A stretch of DNA of 64,000 bases, taken from the NCBI RefSeq assembly GCF_020422885.1, contig NZ_CP084622.1:3243001-3307000 (forward strand). Reading direction: 5' to 3'. Positions 26,674-37,478 of this stretch are shown here, one piece after another. Position 1 is the stretch's first letter; the number at the start of each line of letters is the position of its first letter. The stretch comes from Mesobacillus sp. S13 (GTDB lineage Bacteria > Bacillota > Bacilli > Bacillales > Cytobacillaceae). Both the position numbers and the translations under genes were made by a program. Under the pieces are notes generated by a model. That model had not been told where the DNA came from. It searched no databases and worked only from the letters and a program-made list of their open reading frames with translations.

Positions 26674-27834
26674 TTAATAAACGAGGTCAAACATCTCGTT
26701 TGTCTCAATATTCAAGACTTTTTCGAGCTGGAACCCATACAGGCATATCTTTCCCGAAGGTGAACAGGAGAGTGGTTCGTTAGCCAGCTCGCTAAGCACC
26801 ACTTCTTCTTTTTGGGATTCTAAGTGATAACGCATCAAGTTATATCCGCCCTCATATAGATCGGCATCTCCCATACTGTTTGCCTTCAGATAGATAAAAC
26901 CATTTCCATTTCCCATTAAATCATAAAATGGAACGACCCATCCAGAAAAAGAGGTTAGCAAAGGTGCTGTGAAACTGGCCACCTGTCTGTCCCCACTCCT
27001 GAAAAATGAATACAATCCCAAACCTGGATTTTCTTCATCATCCACTTTGACAGTCATTAAATACGGCCCTAAAGAATCGAACTGATAAATATCCTCAAAC
27101 AAAGTTTCCGTCTTGCTTTCATTAAGTGATAAGGAATTTAGTGGTGCTGTTAGCTCCATCCCTTCTTCGTCCCATTCCTGATAAACAAGTTCATCCTCGG
27201 AAATCCACCTGACAAAAGGTTCTGGAAGATTAATCTCATCTAGCTTATTGTTCCTCAAATCCAGCAAATAACTGTTGAAGTCCCATTCTTCTGTAAAAGC
27301 AGATATCATAATCAAATTTTCATCGAACGGATTCCATTCAAATGTTATTTCATATGATTGAATGCTTGTAGAGTACAATTCTTCACCTGACAAATCGATG
27401 ATCGTCAAAAGGCCTTCTTCTGATGCAGAGCTATGGATGAGAACCTTTTTCCTATCTGGACTTGGTACCGCTGTGATGATTGGCTCATCACTTCTATAAA
27501 GCAATGCTCCCTTTCCTGTCCCGAGGTTGTAGGAATACAGTAAAGAAGTTTGTTCTCCTTTATTTGAAACATAGAGGATTTCTGAACCACTCAGCCACCC
27601 TGCTGATTTATAGAATTCCTCATCCTCACCAATCTTAATAGGAATGATTCCTTCTCCTAAAAACGAAGGAGACGGCAGTTCTCTTATCCTATCCAAACTA
27701 TGGTCCGCTCTTTTATGTAATGAACCTTCAAGTTTCTGAGTGCAGCCAGAAAGGGCCGTTGCAGAAGTGATGATGATCAGGATCCCCCATATAACAAAAG
27801 GTAAACGATATGTACTTTCCTTGATGTTCTTCAC
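26674..27834 (-). CDS. yqgU: YqgU-like lipoprotein
   Basis: About 386 residues with a lipoprotein signal: basic start, hydrophobic stretch (LPFVIWGILIIITSATA) and lipobox LSGC. The exported part is rich in repeated beta-strand segments with Trp and Asp, such as SAGWLSGSEILYVSN, suggesting a beta-propeller. Function unknown. The start is taken at GTG (27834), preceded by a G-rich ribosome-binding site. It is followed closely by yqgV. An ATG at 27897 would add 21 residues before the signal peptide and is less likely. Confidence 0.78.
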   Translation of the reverse strand: MKNIKESTYRLPFVIWGILIIITSATALSGCTQKLEGSLHKRADHSLDRIRELPSPSFLGEGIIPIKIGEDEEFYKSAGWLSGSEILYVSNKGEQTSLLYSYNLGTGKGALLYRSDEPIITAVPSPDRKKVLIHSSASEEGLLTIIDLSGEELYSTSIQSYEITFEWNPFDENLIMISAFTEEWDFNSYLLDLRNNKLDEINLPEPFVRWISEDELVYQEWDEEGMELTAPLNSLSLNESKTETLFEDIYQFDSLGPYLMTVKVDDEENPGLGLYSFFRSGDRQVASFTAPLLTSFSGWVVPFYDLMGNGNGFIYLKANSMGDADLYEGGYNLMRYHLESQKEEVVLSELANEPLSCSPSGKICLYGFQLEKVLNIETNEMFDLVY

Positions 27835-28046
27835 CTCAGCCCCCCCCTTTTTTAACAATGTATATATCTGTACGTTAGAAACGCCGAAATGTTTCAATCA
27901 ATTTTGAAAAATTAGTAAATCATTTTACACTGCTTGGAAACCAGTTTTTTTATAAATTCTCCCATTATTAAAAAACTGTTATTCTGCACTATGTAATATC
28001 TCATTGATTCAGCTAAATTGCCACTATAAAGGCAGCTTTTTTATAA

Positions 28047-28088
28047 TAAAAAACCTGCACCCAAATTACATTCAGGCACAGGCTTTTC
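28047..28088 (-). terminator. Terminator of the LtaS-type gene
   Basis: Imperfect stem between CCTGTGCC and GGGTGCAGG followed by a T-run on the minus strand, directly after the stop codon. Confidence 0.6.
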
Positions 28089-28094
28089 TATTAA

Positions 28095-29978
28095 TCACTC
28101 ATTAGATTTCGAAGAACTTTTTTCATTGTCTGCATCTTCATAAAATCTCAGTAAGTCACCGTAAATGATTTTATCGGAGAACTCAAGCTCGTTCTTTGCT
28201 TGATCGAAGTAACGCTCACAAGCTGCTTTATCAGTCGGTTCACCAGTTGCTTTATCATAGCAAGTTTCTCTTGTGAATACATAATCCTTCGTTATGAAGC
28301 TGCCATCACGAAGGACAGCGAAATCATTTCGGTCCTTCGAGAATAGGTCTGAACCAAAATCGATGTTATTTTTTGTATCGATTCCTAACAGATGAAGGAT
28401 CGTCGGCTTCAGGTCAATCTGTCCGCCAACCGTAGGCATGATCTTGCCTTCTTGCCCAGGAATATGGACAATCAACGGCACTTGTTGAAGCTGAGTGCTT
28501 TCAAAAGGTGTGATATCCTTGCCAAGGTATTCACTCATCGCTTTATTATGGTTCTCTGAAATCCCATAATGGTCACCGTATAAAATAATGATTGAGTCTT
28601 CGTAAAGCCCTTCATCTTTCAATTTTTGGATGAATAGCTTAAGAGCCTCATCCTGGTAACGTACAGTTGGGAAATAATTATTGACTGTCTTATCATTTGA
28701 CGTATAAGGGTCGATAAAACGGTCTTCCTCATTCAGTTCGAATGGGAAATGGTTCGTCAATGTAATGAACTTTGAATAGAACGGCTTTGGCATAGCCTTC
28801 AAATGGTCAACAGATTGCTGGAAGAACTCAATGTCTTTCATGCCCCAGCCTACTGAATTTTCTTCTTTCACTTCATAATCCGGCAAGGAGTAAAAGCGCT
28901 CGTAGCCCAGTGATTGATACATGATATCACGGTTCCAGAAGCTCTTATTATTCGCATGCAAAGAAGCCGTGAAATAGCCATTTTCGTTCAAGATTTCTGG
29001 TGTTGCAGTATATTCATTGCCAGAGTGGGTAAAGAAAACAGCACCTCGGCTTAATGGATACAGTGAATTCTCAACCAGGAATTCAGAGTCTGAAGTTTTA
29101 CCCTGGCCAGTCTGATGATAGAAATTATTGAAGTAATAACTATCTTTGATGAAATCGTTCAGGAATGGGGTAATTTCCTGTCCATTCACCGTTTGGTTTA
29201 TGACAAAGTTCTGGGTGGATTCCATTGATATTAGAATGACATTTTTGCCTTTTGCTATGCCAAACATCTCATCGTTAGGCGGTAGATAGTTTGCACGCAC
29301 ATAGTTGTCAATGTCTGCAAGCTCGCTGCCATCAGCCATTGCTCTCTGTGCGGATGACTTAGATTGTAAGTAAGCATCATATAGGTGGTAATTGTAAGTT
29401 CCGATATTTTTAACAAGCATTTCTCTATCGAATGTTCTTGTCAATAGCTGAGGTCGCTCAGTTTCAGCCATTCCCAGGTTAAAGAATGCAATCGCAATTG
29501 CGATAAGGAAGAAAGATCTGCGGTCCACTTTTGTATATTCACGAAATACGATTAGATTGGGTTTGAATTTTAAAAGAACAGCCAACACGAGCAAGTCTGC
29601 AAAATAAAACAAATCGCTGATGTTGATGAGTTCGGTGACACTGCTGCCCAGATCACTCATATTACTCGTCTGGAAAAGCACAGGGATCGTCAGGAAGTCA
29701 TTGAAGAAACGGTAGAATACTACATTAGCGAACAGGATAGCTGAAACTATGAAACTTGTTATTAAAATGTAGCGCTTCTGAGCCTTCTCCTTCATGAACA
29801 TGCTGATTCCCAGGATGATCATCAGGAAACTTAAGGGGTTCATGAGCAGAATGATTTCCTGTCTCCAGTTTTCAATCTTTATATCAAAGCTAGTTTTATA
29901 GGCAATATACGTCTTTAGCCAAAGCAGAATTGTCGCAATAGCAACAATGGATGCTTTAGTCCATGTATTCTTCTTCAT
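28095..29978 (-). CDS. yqgS: LtaS-family lipoteichoic acid synthase/primase (YqgS)
   Basis: A 627-residue membrane enzyme. Five N-terminal membrane helices (within residues 8-175) are followed by an extracellular sulfatase-fold domain. The catalytic Thr is residue 295 in GQGKTSDSE, and Glu253 in SMEST is a metal ligand; both match LtaS numbering closely. It transfers glycerol-phosphate from phosphatidylglycerol onto a glycolipid anchor or growing chain. Synteny points to the yqgS paralogue rather than the main ltaS. AGGGAGG lies upstream of the ATG. Confidence 0.92.
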   Translation of the reverse strand: MKKNTWTKASIVAIATILLWLKTYIAYKTSFDIKIENWRQEIILLMNPLSFLMIILGISMFMKEKAQKRYILITSFIVSAILFANVVFYRFFNDFLTIPVLFQTSNMSDLGSSVTELINISDLFYFADLLVLAVLLKFKPNLIVFREYTKVDRRSFFLIAIAIAFFNLGMAETERPQLLTRTFDREMLVKNIGTYNYHLYDAYLQSKSSAQRAMADGSELADIDNYVRANYLPPNDEMFGIAKGKNVILISMESTQNFVINQTVNGQEITPFLNDFIKDSYYFNNFYHQTGQGKTSDSEFLVENSLYPLSRGAVFFTHSGNEYTATPEILNENGYFTASLHANNKSFWNRDIMYQSLGYERFYSLPDYEVKEENSVGWGMKDIEFFQQSVDHLKAMPKPFYSKFITLTNHFPFELNEEDRFIDPYTSNDKTVNNYFPTVRYQDEALKLFIQKLKDEGLYEDSIIILYGDHYGISENHNKAMSEYLGKDITPFESTQLQQVPLIVHIPGQEGKIMPTVGGQIDLKPTILHLLGIDTKNNIDFGSDLFSKDRNDFAVLRDGSFITKDYVFTRETCYDKATGEPTDKAACERYFDQAKNELEFSDKIIYGDLLRFYEDADNEKSSSKSNE

Positions 29979-30208
29979 TTTGCTTGTTACCTCCCTGTCA
30001 AATATAACAGATGTGGGAATTTTTAGGTTATTTTTTCCACTTGCTCAAGAATCAAAGATAATCTTAATACTTTTTTTTCTAAAAAGCAAACAAAATTAAA
30101 GTAAAAAAGTATAGACCAATTATTGTGATTTTCCACTACTTTAGACGAATTAAACCTTAAAAAGTTTCAGGAATGTCCAAATTCCGAAAATTGAAACTTT
30201 TGTCTCAT

Positions 30209-30246
30209 AAAAAAACAGGGAGTTTTCTCACTGAAAACTCCCTGTA
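30209..30246 (-). terminator. Terminator of glcK
   Basis: 13-bp stem ACAGGGAGTTTTC / GAAAACTCCCTGT followed by a T-run on the minus strand. Confidence 0.85.
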
Positions 30247-30251
30247 AATCG

Positions 30252-31229
30252 TTATTCTTGTCTAATTTTGTTCTTGACCAGCCATGCAGCCCCAATAACG
30301 CCTGCATCATTCCCCAATGTAGCGATACTTATTTCGGTTGATTGAGCAACTCGAGGAAAAGAGTTGCGCAAAAACTCTTCTTTTATCGGATTGAGAAGGA
30401 CATTCCCTGCTTTGGAAACTCCTCCGCCAAGGACGATTTTTTCCGGATTAAGTGTATTGGCGATATTGGCAAGTGCAATTCCTAAATGCAAAGCCACTGA
30501 ATCAATGACTTTCAGCGCCAATTGATCGTTCCTTTTTGCAGAATCAAAAACATCTTTCGCCGTTACAAAGCCTGTTTCCTTATACACTGTTGCCAGTTCT
30601 CCAGTTGAAGCTTCTTTGTTCAAGGCTTCCATAGCTATCCTGACAATTCCAGTGGCAGATGCAATGGTTTCCAGGCAGCCAGTTTTGCCGCAGTTACACG
30701 GCGCTCCACCTTCAGCCATTGAAGTGATATGGCCGATTTCACCTGCAGCGCCACTCACTCCGTGAACGATATCACCATTAGTGATGACACCGCCGCCTAC
30801 GCCTGTTCCTAGGGTGACACACACAAGATCTTTGGCACCATTTCCTGCACCCTTCCACATTTCACCTAGTGCGGCACAGTTCGCATCATTATCGATTACA
30901 GCCGGAAGCGAGGTTTCGACTTCAAGCAGGTCTTTTAAAGGATAAGGCTCTCTCCATCCAAGGTTCACTGCTTCAAAAATCACACCGGTCGCAAGATCAA
31001 CTGGGCCAGGAGCTCCCATGCCAATCCCGATGATTTCACTTTTTGAATGGCCTAACTCCTCAAGTTTTGCGTCGATAGCCTTCGCGATATTGACTGTTAT
31101 ATTTTTTCCTTCGTTTGAAACATCTGTTGGAATCTCCCACTTATGAAGAATTTCCCCATACATGCTTATGAAAGCAAGCTTGGTTGTTGTTCCACCTAGA
31201 TCTACCCCTACAAGCCATTTTTCAGCCAT
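30252..31229 (-). CDS. glcK: ROK-family glucokinase
   Basis: A 325-residue kinase that phosphorylates glucose to glucose-6-phosphate. The N-terminal phosphate-binding motif is VDLGGTTTK, the catalytic Asp lies in [11 protein letters not shown], and the ROK zinc motif [10 protein letters not shown] is near residue 175. The conserved GVGGGVI and EIGH motifs are present. It is preceded by yqgQ with only 16 bases between them, the usual yqgQ-glcK pair. Confidence 0.96.
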   Translation of the reverse strand: MAEKWLVGVDLGGTTTKLAFISMYGEILHKWEIPTDVSNEGKNITVNIAKAIDAKLEELGHSKSEIIGIGMGAPGPVDLATGVIFEAVNLGWREPYPLKDLLEVETSLPAVIDNDANCAALGEMWKGAGNGAKDLVCVTLGTGVGGGVITNGDIVHGVSGAAGEIGHITSMAEGGAPCNCGKTGCLETIASATGIVRIAMEALNKEASTGELATVYKETGFVTAKDVFDSAKRNDQLALKVIDSVALHLGIALANIANTLNPEKIVLGGGVSKAGNVLLNPIKEEFLRNSFPRVAQSTEISIATLGNDAGVIGAAWLVKNKIRQE

Positions 31230-31245
31230 TTTCTGTCACCTTTTC

Positions 31246-31452
31246 TCATTTGCGTTTTTTTTCTGTTTCCAGACGGATTTCTTGTCTTAAAAGTAAAATC
31301 GCAGACTGGTAATCTTTTGTCTCAATCAATTGGGAATTATAAAGTTCTTTCAGTTCGGCGGTCATGAGTTCTAAGTCTGCCACCCTGTCACCTATGTAAA
31401 TAATTGTCCCGAATTTTTTCAGGAACTGCTGGATGTCATAAATCGTTTTCAA
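31246..31452 (-). CDS. yqgQ: YqgQ family protein
   Basis: A 68-residue DUF910 protein, a short predicted helical bundle of unknown function, conserved upstream of glcK. The start is TTG at 31452 with GAGGGG about 6 bases upstream. The sequence (IYDIQQFLKKFGTIIYIGDR, ELKELYNSQLI) matches the family along its length. Confidence 0.88.
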   Translation of the reverse strand: MKTIYDIQQFLKKFGTIIYIGDRVADLELMTAELKELYNSQLIETKDYQSAILLLRQEIRLETEKKRK

Positions 31453-31599
31453 CGTAATCCCCTCAATGTTTGTGAAAATAAGAACATGCTTTCATTACTT
31501 TAGTATAAAGGATACTCTATGCCTCCTCAAGTATGCAGGAGAAGATTTTATGACAAATAAGAAAGCGCATTACACATTTGTTAAGATTTTCGAATATAA

Positions 31600-31731
31600 T
31601 TCATACCGAATATCCATTCATGGGATGCATTTTTTTCATAAAGGTACATTTCTCACCTAATCGTACCCTTAGGGGATGGAACTCCCCTTCATAAGGGCAC
31701 ATTTCTCGCCTATTACAGCTCTTTTGTGCAT
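31600..31731. repeat. 53-bp repeat pair upstream of yqgQ
   Basis: Two units start with TTCATAAAGG (31635) and TTCATAAGGG (31688), 53 bp apart, each continuing with an ACATTTCTC segment; a degenerate earlier copy precedes them. ACCCTTAGGGG forms a short palindrome. The unit resembles the repeats at 52880-53030. The gap 31453-31784 otherwise shows only the spoVAF terminator and the yqgQ promoter region. Confidence 0.6.
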
Positions 31732-31733
31732 TT

Positions 31734-31764
31734 AAAAAACACCTGACAATGCTGTCAGGTGTTC
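31734..31764 (-). terminator. Terminator of spoVAF
   Basis: AACACCTGACA / TGTCAGGTGTT hairpin followed by a T-run on the minus strand. Confidence 0.85.
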
Positions 31765-31784
31765 AGATTAAGCGCTGCTTTTTT

Positions 31785-33245
31785 CTAACGATCTGGATCC
31801 TGTGGTTTGAGTATTCTTGGCCGCCTGTTCTTTAATGGAATCGGTGACCGTAGGAGCACGTCTCGGAAAGCCCTTGGGTTAAATGGAATGAACGGCCACA
31901 GGTATGGTACACCGAAGGATTTCATTCTTGCGAGCAAGATGAAGAACAGCAAGACACCGATCAGGAATCCATAAAGCTGGAATGCCGCAGTCAGCACTAA
32001 CAAGAATATCCGCACTAGCCTGTTTGCCAGGCTCATTTCATAGCTTGGCGTTGCGAAGGTCCCGATTGCGGCAATGGCAAGATAAAGGATGACCTCATTT
32101 GTAAGAAGCCCGACTTCGACCGCCACTTGTCCAATCATCAGGGCCGCGACAAGTCCTAGCGCTGTTGCCAGTGAGGTCGGTGTATGTATGGCGGCCATCC
32201 TGAGCACATCGATTCCTATTTCAATCAGGAAAAACTGTAAAAACAAAGGAATCTGCCCCGGATCATTCGGCCCAATAAAGGCCATCTTCTCTGGCAGCAA
32301 TTCCGGTTTGACTGCAAATAAATACCATAACGGAAGCAAAAACAGTGATGCCCACACAGCCAGGAACCTTACCATTCGCAGGTAAGCTCCGACTACCGGC
32401 TTGTTACGGTACTCCTCAGCATGCTGCAAATGGTGCCAAAAGGTCGTTGGCGTAATCAGGACACTTGGTGATCCATCCACAATGATGCAGACATGCCCTT
32501 CATACAGATGTGTTGCCGCGGTATCTGGCCGCTCTGTGTACCTTACTGTGGGAAATGGATTCCAGTGATGGCCAGAGATGAATTCCTCAAGGGTCTTCTC
32601 CCCCATCGGCAATCCATCCGTATCTATTTTACTGATAGAGTCCTTTATTTTCTTCACCATATCCGGATCGGCAATATCTTCTATGTAACAGACGACGATA
32701 TCGGTTTGAGACCTCCTGCCGACCTGCATATACTCCATTCTCAAGGTGCGGTCACGGATTCGCCTTCTTGTAAGGGCGGTATTGAATACCAGTGTCTCCA
32801 CGAAACCATCTCTGGAACCTCTAACTACCCTTTCTGTATCTGGTTCCTGCGGTCCTCGGACAGGATAGGTTCTTGCATCGATCAGAATGATTTCTGCCAC
32901 GCCATCCACAGCCAGAGCAGTTGGACCAGCGAGTACCATATCCGCAACCTTATCAAGATCATCAGTCGTTTCTACCTCTACATAAGGTATGTACGTCTTG
33001 ACCAGCTTTTTGAGGGTTTCAACGTCCAACGCTCCTGGCTCGAGCTTCGCCAGCAATTGCATGATATACAGCAGGATATCATCTTTTACGAAGCCATCCA
33101 CCAGAAACAATGCCATGTCTCTCCCTGCGTACTCTACATCCAGCTGGATGACATCAAAACTCTTGTCGATTCCAAGTTCTTCTTTTAAAAATTCAATATT
33201 CTTTTTTAAGCTTTCGTGTACGGGATGCTTTGGTTTTTCTGCCAT
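31785..33245 (-). CDS. spoVAF: GerA-family spore germination protein SpoVAF
   Basis: A 486-residue GerA-type A subunit. The N-terminal soluble domain carries the family run GSRDGFVETLVFNTALTRRRIRD near residue 150, and the C-terminal half has about five membrane helices with PTTFWHHLQHAEEYR and ATPSYEMSLANR. Identity to SpoVAF in these stretches is very high. In B. subtilis spoVAF ends the spoVA operon; here it stands alone. SpoVAF is reported to form a germination-amplifying ion channel with YqhR/FigP, encoded at 87-602. Expression is expected in the forespore. Confidence 0.88.
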   Translation of the reverse strand: MAEKPKHPVHESLKKNIEFLKEELGIDKSFDVIQLDVEYAGRDMALFLVDGFVKDDILLYIMQLLAKLEPGALDVETLKKLVKTYIPYVEVETTDDLDKVADMVLAGPTALAVDGVAEIILIDARTYPVRGPQEPDTERVVRGSRDGFVETLVFNTALTRRRIRDRTLRMEYMQVGRRSQTDIVVCYIEDIADPDMVKKIKDSISKIDTDGLPMGEKTLEEFISGHHWNPFPTVRYTERPDTAATHLYEGHVCIIVDGSPSVLITPTTFWHHLQHAEEYRNKPVVGAYLRMVRFLAVWASLFLLPLWYLFAVKPELLPEKMAFIGPNDPGQIPLFLQFFLIEIGIDVLRMAAIHTPTSLATALGLVAALMIGQVAVEVGLLTNEVILYLAIAAIGTFATPSYEMSLANRLVRIFLLVLTAAFQLYGFLIGVLLFFILLARMKSFGVPYLWPFIPFNPRAFRDVLLRSPIPLKNRRPRILKPQDPDR

Positions 33246-33506
33246 CTCTATTCAAACACCTTTCATTAAGGCTCTATTACAAACTTTTCCCATTTATTTT
33301 TCGTTCACTTGGAACAGGATTGTAATGAAATGAGTATCCTTCAATGCAGGGATCACCTTTACCATTTATTCAGGCCAATATTTTCCTGTCCACTTCTTTC
33401 ACCATCTTAGACAAATAAAGAGAAAATCATACTTCATTGCATGTGTTAAGGACAAGTATCATATAGTGGTTATACCGACTCCTGATAATTTGAAAAGGGT
33501 GAGCTG

Positions 33507-34388
33507 ATGAAAAAGTATTTATTTTTGGGTATTAGTGCACTGGCTATAGCCGTCTCAGCTTTGATGATCCAGCTTCAGAATATAAACAGTACGGAGGAGA
33601 CGATCACTTTTTTTCCTTTGAATGAAGCAGTAAAGTACAAAAGTGCAATCACATCGTTACATTTGCAAAAAGATAAAAAGAATAATAAACATATTGTTGA
33701 TTGGAAGGTACAGTCAACATTGGACCAGAAAGCATACTTGAGACAGGATATGGGTCTCTTGTTTGTTAACGGCCTTTTGAAAGGGAAGTTTGCCAAGTGG
33801 GAGCAAGAGACTGCAGGTGTAGAGCAGCAAGATTTCATATCAAGCGGGGAAAGTGCAAAATATGACGCCATCACTTTTCATTATTCAGAACTTCATGGGG
33901 ACGGGGACAAAATCACAAGCGCGCAAGGAATGTCTGATGACATGCTTTATGTGATTGATTCTCCTTTCAGCCCACTCCAGTCCTTTTCGGTCGCCAAAAG
34001 CAAACAGGAGAAAGAATGGAAAAAGGTACTGGATCAGAGTGTAAGCAACAGACTAAGTAAAAGTCTGAAAAAGGCTGAAAAAACGTTTGGGTTTAGGGTC
34101 GAGAATTATATTGTGGTCCCCCTCGATACAATCAGACAGTATGAGGACCAGCCTCTGAATGGATTTACACAAAAGGAAACAGCCAATATTATTGGAAAGC
34201 TATGGGAGGGGCTATATAAGAATTATTATCTGGGCATAAAAAAAGGCGATGGCACTGTCGTAGACCCGATTGACAGTACCATGCCTTTGATTCTGGTATC
34301 AAAAGATAAAAGCCATCTGCTAGTTGTGACACAAACTGGTGATGGGGAGAGCACCGTGCTCAAGCAGCTTCTTCAAGGTAGTGATTGA
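33507..34388 (+). CDS. Hypothetical exported or membrane-anchored protein
   Basis: A 293-residue protein with one N-terminal hydrophobic segment (residues 4-22, signal peptide or anchor, no lipobox), then a soluble domain rich in Lys and Ser. I do not recognise the family. AAAAGGGTGAGCTG precedes the ATG. Its last 29 bases overlap the 3' end of gluP on the opposite strand, so the two convergent messages share a terminal segment and no terminator lies between them. Confidence 0.7.
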   Translation: MKKYLFLGISALAIAVSALMIQLQNINSTEETITFFPLNEAVKYKSAITSLHLQKDKKNNKHIVDWKVQSTLDQKAYLRQDMGLLFVNGLLKGKFAKWEQETAGVEQQDFISSGESAKYDAITFHYSELHGDGDKITSAQGMSDDMLYVIDSPFSPLQSFSVAKSKQEKEWKKVLDQSVSNRLSKSLKKAEKTFGFRVENYIVVPLDTIRQYEDQPLNGFTQKETANIIGKLWEGLYKNYYLGIKKGDGTVVDPIDSTMPLILVSKDKSHLLVVTQTGDGESTVLKQLLQGSD

Positions 34389-35898
34389 TCTGCTCAAGTG
34401 TTTTGCGGTAGCTTTCCTGCCCTGGGTTTAGCTCTACTGCCTTTTCTGCAAAGGTTTGGGCTTCCTCCAGGCTTTTTTCATCTAAATATATTAACGCGAG
34501 ATTATAATAAGCTTCGTGAAAATCCGGTGCCAATTCAACTACCTGAAGTAGATTCCTTTTTGCGTCCTCAAGTCTGCCAAGCTTGATTTCAGTATAAGAA
34601 AGCATAAATAATGATTCGGCCGAAAGTGTCTCCGACTTGCGATAGTCTGACAGCAGATCATTAGCCTGTTCATACTCTTCTGCTTTAATATGCTGTTGGG
34701 CAAGCACCAAGATCGAACTTTCATCCACTATATTGGCCTTGCCGCTAAAGCCATATTGCAATGTTAAAGCTATTGCTGAAATCGTAACGAATAGAAAGGC
34801 GGTTTGCAGCAATGGCCGTTTCTTTTTAGGGAGGTGGAAAATGCCTGCTGAGACGAATCCGCCAACAAGTCCTCCAATATGTCCTGCATTATCGATTCCA
34901 GGAATCGTGAAACCAAAGGCAAGGTTGATGCCAAGCACTACAAGGATATTCAGCCCCAATGTCCTCCAAAACAGCCTTGGCTTCGCAACACCAAAATAAA
35001 GCAATGCGCCAAAGCAGCCAAAGATTGCGCCACTCGCCCCAGCCGAGAGGTTAGGACTGAAAATGAAACTGGCCAACACCCCGCTGAAACCAGAAAGGAT
35101 ATAAATAAATAAAAACCTCATGTTCCCGTAAAGCCTTTCAACCATCGTTCCCAAATAATATAAAGCCAGGGTGTTCATAAACAAGTGGAGCAGCCCAATG
35201 TGGAGGATAATCGGTGTGAAAAAGCGCCACCATTCTCCTTCTAGAATGAGCGGGTTGAATTTGGCACCAAATTTAATCAAGGTTGATGTATCCGTGCTGC
35301 CTCCAGCTGCCTCAAGAACAAGAAACATTAAAACTTGGATTGCAATGAATATATAGGTAAAAAAAGGCTTCCCATAATTGAAGATGGATTGCTCTTCTTT
35401 TGCCCGGCTAACCGCTCTGGACAGGGCATTCTTCTTAATGGACTCTACATCATCCTCCGAAAACTCCTCTGCCAGCTCAATCTCTATTTCATCATCGAAT
35501 CTTTTTTCTATTTTACTTAAAGCATCATACACATTAGATCTTTCCACTAGTATGGTATCAACCGTCACCTTGCCATTATCCGAGAGAGCTGGTTCATCAA
35601 TCCTGAATTCATAATCATCCACAGGTGGATAGGCGCTAAAGTAAAGGTTCAGAATCTTTAAGTCTCCTTTAGTGAGCTTCCTGCGGATTCTGTCTCCATT
35701 CTCAGAAGTCATTTTGATATCACGTTGGAGCCAGTTGCTCCAATCAAGATTATAGTGCAACAGGCGAACTACCTGCGAATGCTTGTTTTCTGTCTTTTCC
35801 AGCCACAACTCCCCATGGTCCTGCGATAGCTGGAGGATACGATACTCCTTCTTCACAATCAGGAATTCCGTGACCTTCCAAAACAAATACTCTTCCAT
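34360..35898 (-). CDS. gluP: Rhomboid intramembrane protease GluP
   Basis: A 512-residue protein in three parts: an N-terminal soluble domain (residues 1-165), a seven-helix rhomboid core, and C-terminal TPR repeats (about 385-505). The catalytic Ser lies in GASGAIFG and the His in NAGHIGG; the family motif HLFMNTLALYYLG is present. B. subtilis GluP cleaves membrane substrates such as the magnesium transporter MgtE with FtsH. The ATG at 35898 has GGGGAGAAG upstream, preferred over a TTG three codons earlier. Confidence 0.94.
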   Translation of the reverse strand: MEEYLFWKVTEFLIVKKEYRILQLSQDHGELWLEKTENKHSQVVRLLHYNLDWSNWLQRDIKMTSENGDRIRRKLTKGDLKILNLYFSAYPPVDDYEFRIDEPALSDNGKVTVDTILVERSNVYDALSKIEKRFDDEIEIELAEEFSEDDVESIKKNALSRAVSRAKEEQSIFNYGKPFFTYIFIAIQVLMFLVLEAAGGSTDTSTLIKFGAKFNPLILEGEWWRFFTPIILHIGLLHLFMNTLALYYLGTMVERLYGNMRFLFIYILSGFSGVLASFIFSPNLSAGASGAIFGCFGALLYFGVAKPRLFWRTLGLNILVVLGINLAFGFTIPGIDNAGHIGGLVGGFVSAGIFHLPKKKRPLLQTAFLFVTISAIALTLQYGFSGKANIVDESSILVLAQQHIKAEEYEQANDLLSDYRKSETLSAESLFMLSYTEIKLGRLEDAKRNLLQVVELAPDFHEAYYNLALIYLDEKSLEEAQTFAEKAVELNPGQESYRKTLEQINHYLEEAA

Positions 35899-36023
35899 AA
35901 AAGCCAACTTCTCCCCTACTTTCCTGCTCCGGTCCCTGCCGTTAATATGTATCTTGTTTTTCCTCTATAAAATGATTATAAACTAATGCTCCGTCTTCAA
36001 GATATCATGAACGCTTTAAAACA

Positions 36024-36047
36024 GAAAAAGACCTGACAAGGTCTTTT
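36024..36047 (-). terminator. Terminator of yqgO-like gene
   Basis: AAAAGACCT/AGGTCTTTT hairpin overlapping the stop codon of the gene, with Ts following on the minus strand. Confidence 0.65.
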
Positions 36048-36243
36048 ACTGAAATTCTGAAGGTCCTGAGAATAATGAATTCATCATTTTGCTTCTGATA
36101 CCTGGCATCCCCATGATTGAACCCACAGCCACTCGGCGTAAAAACCTGTTGCCAAGAAGCATATTCATGAGCCGGTACCTATTTTCAATAACAAAATAGC
36201 CAGCCAGTCCAAGCATAAAGATCGAGACCATTTTCCTTGCCAT
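36046..36243 (-). CDS. Small membrane protein, YqgO-like
   Basis: A 65-residue protein with one hydrophobic stretch near residues 5-21 and a basic, Met-rich tail (YRLMNMLLGNRFLRR, GMPGIRSKMMNSL). The ATG at 36243 has AAAGGGAGGG upstream; an in-frame ATG at 36324 would add 27 residues without support. Position between gluP and ldh corresponds to yqgO of B. subtilis, but assignment rests on synteny and size. Confidence 0.65.
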   Translation of the reverse strand: MARKMVSIFMLGLAGYFVIENRYRLMNMLLGNRFLRRVAVGSIMGMPGIRSKMMNSLFSGPSEFQ

Positions 36244-36361
36244 ATTAATCCCTCCCTTTTTATTTTGGTAATTAATCCAACTTTTTATCCACTCAACTTT
36301 TAAGATTACTTGCAAAAGATGCATATATAATAGAAGAAAGCGGTTACAAACTTATGAATAG

Positions 36362-36391
36362 AAAAAGGGCTGCATTGATCAGCAGCCCTTC
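36362..36391 (-). terminator. Terminator of ldh
   Basis: AAGGGCTGC / GCAGCCCTT hairpin with a T-run on the minus strand. Confidence 0.8.
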
Positions 36392-36404
36392 CATCCATTT
36401 TTCC

Positions 36405-37370
<966 letters not shown>

Positions 37371-37429
37371 TTATTTGTTAATTTAATTGTACTTTTTCTT
37401 CTCATCTGAATATATAACTTTTCTTCCTT

Positions 37430-37443
37430 AGTAAACGTTATCA
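37430..37443 (-). promoter_or_regulatory. Possible CcpA cre site upstream of ldh
   Basis: TGATAACGTTTACT on the minus strand resembles the cre consensus with central CG and partial dyad symmetry, with mismatches at several positions. No convincing Rex site (TTGTGA-type dyad) was found. Confidence 0.35.
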
Positions 37444-37478
37444 TTATAAACATTTTGTTACATTTCAATTCGGCTGGT

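Noticed and set aside
31550..31660. 36-codon frame with AGGAG upstream (MTNKKAHYTFVK...)
   Set aside because: The ribosome-binding site is good, but the frame runs into the 53-bp repeat region and the product is not recognisable. Too weak to call a gene.
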